NCBI GenBank assembly: GCA_030533445.1
Contig: CM060080.1
Span: forward strand, 37,834,380 to 37,898,379
Origin: Cyprinodon diabolis
Taxonomy: Eukaryota; Chordata; Actinopteri; Cyprinodontiformes; Cyprinodontidae
Reading direction: 5' to 3'
DNA length: 64,000 nt
The notes beneath the pieces are model-generated. The model was not told where the DNA came from. It did not search any database and was given only the letters and a program-made list of their open reading frames with translations. Position numbers and translations under genes: made by a program. Within the stretch, counting starts at the first letter, position 1. Each line of letters opens with the position of its first letter. Below are positions 63,973 through 64,000 of the stretch, one piece after another.

Positions 63973-64000
63973 GTGAGCACAGTCACTAAGAAAGATTATG

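Noticed and set aside
1..64000. Any defence, toxin, biosynthetic cluster or viral integration
   Set aside because: No such genes were seen; besides transposon relics the coding content is three ordinary vertebrate genes. LTRs are solo and carry no retroviral genes.

Overview
The window is vertebrate nuclear DNA from a ray-finned (teleost) fish. Its genes are split by GT-AG introns. Introns and spacers are packed with teleost-style repeats: hAT elements and MITEs with 8-bp target duplications, Tc1 elements, solo LTRs, fish LINE tails and a tRNA-derived SINE. I cannot name the species.

Three protein genes are supported, all by protein similarity recalled from family knowledge and by matching splice phases. 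(1) tulp4 (minus strand, 95-3274) is cut by the left edge; its first three coding exons encode the start of the WD40 region of tubby-like protein 4. (2) myct1 (minus, 15934-17296) is complete: two coding exons, 184 residues, one membrane segment and a C-terminal PPxY motif. (3) syne1 (plus, 21520-63972, continuing past the right edge) encodes nesprin-1. I placed 28 consecutive coding exons in frame (3957 nt, 1319 residues): the paired CH actin-binding domain (exons 2-8), then the first spectrin-like repeats. I also see a candidate alternative first coding exon (28905-28980) and a phase-compatible 21-nt candidate microexon (53047-53067). The divergent myct1/syne1 pair is the same arrangement as in mammals.

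Layout: 1-3274 tulp4 coding exons; 3275-15933 tulp4 5' flank or 5' introns with transposons, a 40-bp-unit minisatellite (about 12000-13020) and a solo LTR; 15934-17296 myct1; 17297-21519 divergent spacer with AT-rich perfect palindromes and an X-box-like site; 21520-63972 syne1, whose introns hold at least a dozen recognisable mobile elements, several with intact target-site duplications and several within 100 bp of exons.

I saw no rRNA, tRNA gene, CRISPR array or operon, and nothing resembling a defence or biosynthetic system. The most unusual items are: the syne1 microexon and alternative N terminus; a pair of elements with TAGCCT/AGGCTA ends and 9-bp target duplications, one carrying a RecQ-helicase-like fragment; a Tc1-type transposase relic with 36 rather than 34 residues between its last two catalytic positions; and a same-family hAT burst in four syne1 introns.
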